A stretch of DNA of 64,000 bases from contig NZ_FNWL01000001.1 of assembly GCF_900108095.1 (NCBI RefSeq), forward strand, positions 1,054,001-1,118,000, given 5' to 3'. The DNA comes from Natronorubrum sediminis. Lineage in GTDB: Archaea; Halobacteriota; Halobacteria; Halobacteriales; Natrialbaceae. The translations under genes and the position numbers were made by a program. Of the stretch, positions 62,233 through 64,000 are shown one piece after another; the first letter of the stretch is position 1; every line of letters starts with the position of its first letter. The notes under the pieces were generated by a model. That model searched no databases. It was given only the letters and a program-made list of their open reading frames with translations, and had not been told where the DNA came from.

Positions 62233-63447
62233 TCAGTCGTCCAGATACTGCAACCCAGCGCCGGCGAGTACGACCACCAGCGTCCCGGCCGCGAGCAGCA
62301 TCAATCCGGGGACGAACGAGCCGGTCGCGTCGTGGAGGACGCCGATGAGCATCGGGCCGAAGAAGCCGCCAATCTCGCCGACGGCGAAGATGAATCCTAC
62401 CGCGGTCCCCGTGAGCCGCGCGCCGATTCCCTCGAGATCCGGCGGGATCGCCCGGACGAGCGGCGAGACGCCGCCGACGCCGAGGCCGGTGACGATGATC
62501 CCGAGGACAACTAACGCGCCGGTGTCGCCGGCGATCACGCCCAGCATGCCGACGAACGCGACGGAGCCACAGGCCATCAGCGCCGGACGGCGAAGCTCGA
62601 ATCGGTCGGCGAGTTCGGGCACCGCAAGGACGCCCACGACGTAGGCAGCGATCAGCAAACTCGTCGCCTGTCCGGCCAGTCCTGGCGAGAGCCCGCGGGA
62701 CTCGAGCAGCGTGGGGAGCCACCCCTGCAGGCCGTGATTGAGCAGGAGGTACATCGTGCCGATGACGACCACGAGCTGGAGTTCGCGGTGAGAGAGTACC
62801 AGTCGTAGGTCCGCAACGACCGACTCGAGAGAGAACGAATCGTTGGTCGCCATCTGTGCGTCGACTCGAGCCCGGTGACTGACGAGCAACCACGCGAGGC
62901 CGTAGCCGACGGCGACAACGCCGCTCCAGAAGAACAGCGGTCGCCAACCGCCGAGCCACGGCCCCAGAATCGGGCGACCGACGGCGAAGACGAGCGCCGA
63001 ACCCGCGGAGGCACCGACGAGGTAAATCGCGGATGGGCGACCGGTCTCGTCTGGTGGGAACAGGACGCCCACCAGTTTCGGCAGTCCGAACGTGATCGCG
63101 GTCGCGCCGACACCGATCAGGAGCGTCGTCGCGAGCAGCGACGGAAAGTCGGGCGCGACGCTGCGGGTAATCTGTCCGATTCCGTAGATCAAAATCCCGG
63201 CTGCGAGGCTCCGTCCGGGGCCGATTCGGTCGACGGCGATCCCCGAGAACAGCGCGATCGGGATGTACATGAGCGGGATCGCCCCCGTCAGGACGCCGGC
63301 TTGCGTGCTCGAGAGCCCAACCTCGTCGATGATGACGGGCAGGTACGCGGGCAGCGAGAACCAGATGAACATCAAGCAGGTGTAGCTCACCGCCCCGAAA
63401 GCGACGAGGCCGTAGGCGCGCCGTTGGTTCTCCATCCCGTCGGTCAT
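62233..63447 (-). CDS. MFS transporter
   Basis: A 404-residue major facilitator with about 12 helices. 'MTDGMENQRRAYGLVAFGAV' is the N-terminus; the loop 'SGIAVDRIGPGRSLAAGILI' (about 63-82) is the motif-A-like segment between helices 2 and 3. The central charged loop is 'HRARVDAQMATNDSFSLESV' (about 190-209). It belongs to the same broad group as the transporter at 8719 but is not a close copy. Substrate unknown (sugar phosphate or organic-anion carriers are common in the family). Confidence 0.88.
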   Translation of the reverse strand: MTDGMENQRRAYGLVAFGAVSYTCLMFIWFSLPAYLPVIIDEVGLSSTQAGVLTGAIPLMYIPIALFSGIAVDRIGPGRSLAAGILIYGIGQITRSVAPDFPSLLATTLLIGVGATAITFGLPKLVGVLFPPDETGRPSAIYLVGASAGSALVFAVGRPILGPWLGGWRPLFFWSGVVAVGYGLAWLLVSHRARVDAQMATNDSFSLESVVADLRLVLSHRELQLVVVIGTMYLLLNHGLQGWLPTLLESRGLSPGLAGQATSLLIAAYVVGVLAVPELADRFELRRPALMACGSVAFVGMLGVIAGDTGALVVLGIIVTGLGVGGVSPLVRAIPPDLEGIGARLTGTAVGFIFAVGEIGGFFGPMLIGVLHDATGSFVPGLMLLAAGTLVVVLAGAGLQYLDD

Positions 63448-63489
63448 GAACGTCTCTGCTCGAGAGGTGTCGACGCGAGCTATTTCGAT

Positions 63490-63660
63490 ATGTCGGTCTC
63501 GCTGTCGAGGCTCGCGGTGTCACAGTTGCAGATCGGGGTTTTCAGACAAGTGGCTCGAGGAGTGCTTACTGTTCCACTCACGGTCCTCGTCGGTTTTGGG
63601 ACGCTGCTCGTGCTCGCTCGGTTCGGTCACGTCGGCGGCTACCTCTGGCCAATTCAATGA
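63490..63660 (+). CDS. Possible small one-helix membrane protein
   Basis: A 56-residue open frame from ATG 63490: 'MSVSLSRLAVSQLQIGVFRQ', then one clear hydrophobic helix 'GVLTVPLTVLVGFGTLLVLA' and a short C-terminus. It is divergent from the MFS gene and lies in otherwise empty DNA. The helix and the codon pattern suggest a real mini-protein, but it could be chance, since a GC-rich shadow frame continues upstream. Confidence 0.35.
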   Translation: MSVSLSRLAVSQLQIGVFRQVARGVLTVPLTVLVGFGTLLVLARFGHVGGYLWPIQ

Positions 63661-63683
63661 GCACTCGATTCGCTGGCGGGAGG

Positions 63684-64000
63684 TTACACCGTCACAGTTT
63701 CGCCCAGTTCGGGCGCACTCGAGTCGAAGCCGTCCTCGCGCAATTCCGCCGCGAACGCGTCGCATCGGTCGCCGTGATTGACGAGGACCTCGCTGTCGGG
63801 GTAGGACGCGAGGAACTCGAGGAGGCCCGCTCGATCCGCGTGGGCCGAGAAGTCGTACTGTTCGACCTGCGCGCTGATGGGCATGATTCGGCCGTCGAGT
63901 TCGGCGCTACCGGTCTCGAGGAGGTCGCGGCCGGGCGTTCCCTCGACTTGATAGCCTGTCATGGTAATTTTGTTCGTCGGATTCGCTCGAATTGCGGGGA
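63684..64000 (-). CDS. Beta-CASP/RMMBL exonuclease (RNA-processing type), 5' truncated
   Basis: The C-terminal 105 residues of a metallo-beta-lactamase/beta-CASP RNA nuclease; the rest lies beyond base 64000. The frame is open through the window edge ('PAIRANPTNKI'). 'TMTGYQVEGTPGRDLLETG' is the beta-CASP-to-RMMBL junction and 'ISAQVEQYDFSAHADRAGLL' with 'SEVLVNHGD' is the RMMBL domain, with His residues for the metal site. Such enzymes trim or cut RNA (aRNase J / CPSF-like). A start at the internal Met at 63962 is not credible. Confidence 0.85.
   Translation of the reverse strand, partial: PAIRANPTNKITMTGYQVEGTPGRDLLETGSAELDGRIMPISAQVEQYDFSAHADRAGLLEFLASYPDSEVLVNHGDRCDAFAAELREDGFDSSAPELGETVTV

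Noticed and set aside
62875-63660. 261-codon plus-strand frame antisense to the MFS transporter
   Set aside because: Most of it is an antisense shadow rich in Arg/Asp/Glu/Gln; only the last 56 codons (63490-63660) lie in free DNA and are listed as a weak candidate.
1-64000. tRNA, rRNA or CRISPR array
   Set aside because: I looked through the intergenic gaps for T-loop-like GGTTCGAATC strings with flanking stems and for regularly spaced repeats of 25-37 bp and found none convincing. The minisatellite at 19016 has no spacers.

Overview
The window reads as a chromosomal segment of a haloarchaeon. The evidence is high GC, very acidic predicted proteins (Asp/Glu-rich, few Lys), abundant twin-arginine signal peptides, AT-rich TATA-like boxes about 25-35 nt upstream of start codons (leaderless-type transcription), and archaeal hallmark genes: an A-type ATP synthase, a PAN proteasome ATPase, pyruvoyl-dependent arginine decarboxylase, Tfx, DUF373 and HalOD1 proteins. 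The very frequent hexamer CTCGAG, inside and outside genes, is suggestive of the Natrialba/Haloterrigena/Natronorubrum group, but the genus cannot be fixed from the sequence alone. Both window ends cut genes.

Layout. 1-6.6 kb: end of an RND/MMPL exporter, then a minus-strand run with a CARF-like/winged-helix regulator (DUF6293 type), an unknown protein, Tfx, an MBL-fold hydrolase and a TRAM protein. 6.7-10.8 kb: etfBA, an MFS transporter and a polyprenyl synthase. 10.9-15.2 kb: DUF373 membrane protein, a receiver-PAS-kinase sensor and an unusual radical SAM protein followed by a tandem 130-bp duplication. 15.6-19.7 kb: a membrane-anchored winged-helix protein divergent from a secreted protein and a pilin-like protein, then a methyltransferase. 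19.9-30.1 kb: A-type ATP synthase genes in the order H-I-K-E-C-F-A-B, an exported beta-solenoid protein, then D. 30.1-37 kb: DUF6276, DUF5811, arginine decarboxylase, PAN, a Tat-exported eight-cysteine mini-protein, PepF and an M28 peptidase. 37-41.4 kb: multi-PAS kinase, NifU-like protein, small membrane protein and TruA. 41.4-44.6 kb: two divergent sulfatase-fold enzymes, one with the formylglycine motif and one with Thr there. 44.7-51.3 kb: membrane beta-propeller protein, a degenerate Mrr-like protein, an amidase, an LLM oxidoreductase and a membrane hydrolase. 51.5-57.8 kb: aconitase, dUTPase, membrane proteins, a 6-phosphogluconate dehydrogenase-like enzyme and HalOD1. 57.9-64 kb: an SRA-HNH nuclease tail-to-tail with a PD-(D/E)XK protein, then DUF393, a lipoprotein, an MFS transporter and the end of a beta-CASP RNA nuclease.

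Most of the window is core metabolism (energy conversion, protein turnover, tRNA modification, isoprenoids, TCA and pentose-phosphate steps). The best candidates for little-described biology are the SRA-HNH/PD-(D/E)XK pair (57.9-60.7 kb), the eight-cysteine exported peptide (33.1-33.5 kb), the exported beta-solenoid gene inside the ATP synthase cluster (28.3-29.2 kb), the stand-alone CARF-like regulator (2.6-3.5 kb), the Thr-type sulfatase-fold enzyme (43.1-44.6 kb) and a family of T-rich gene-end repeats (8.5 and 15.2-15.5 kb). I saw no rRNA, tRNA, CRISPR array, transposase or integrase.
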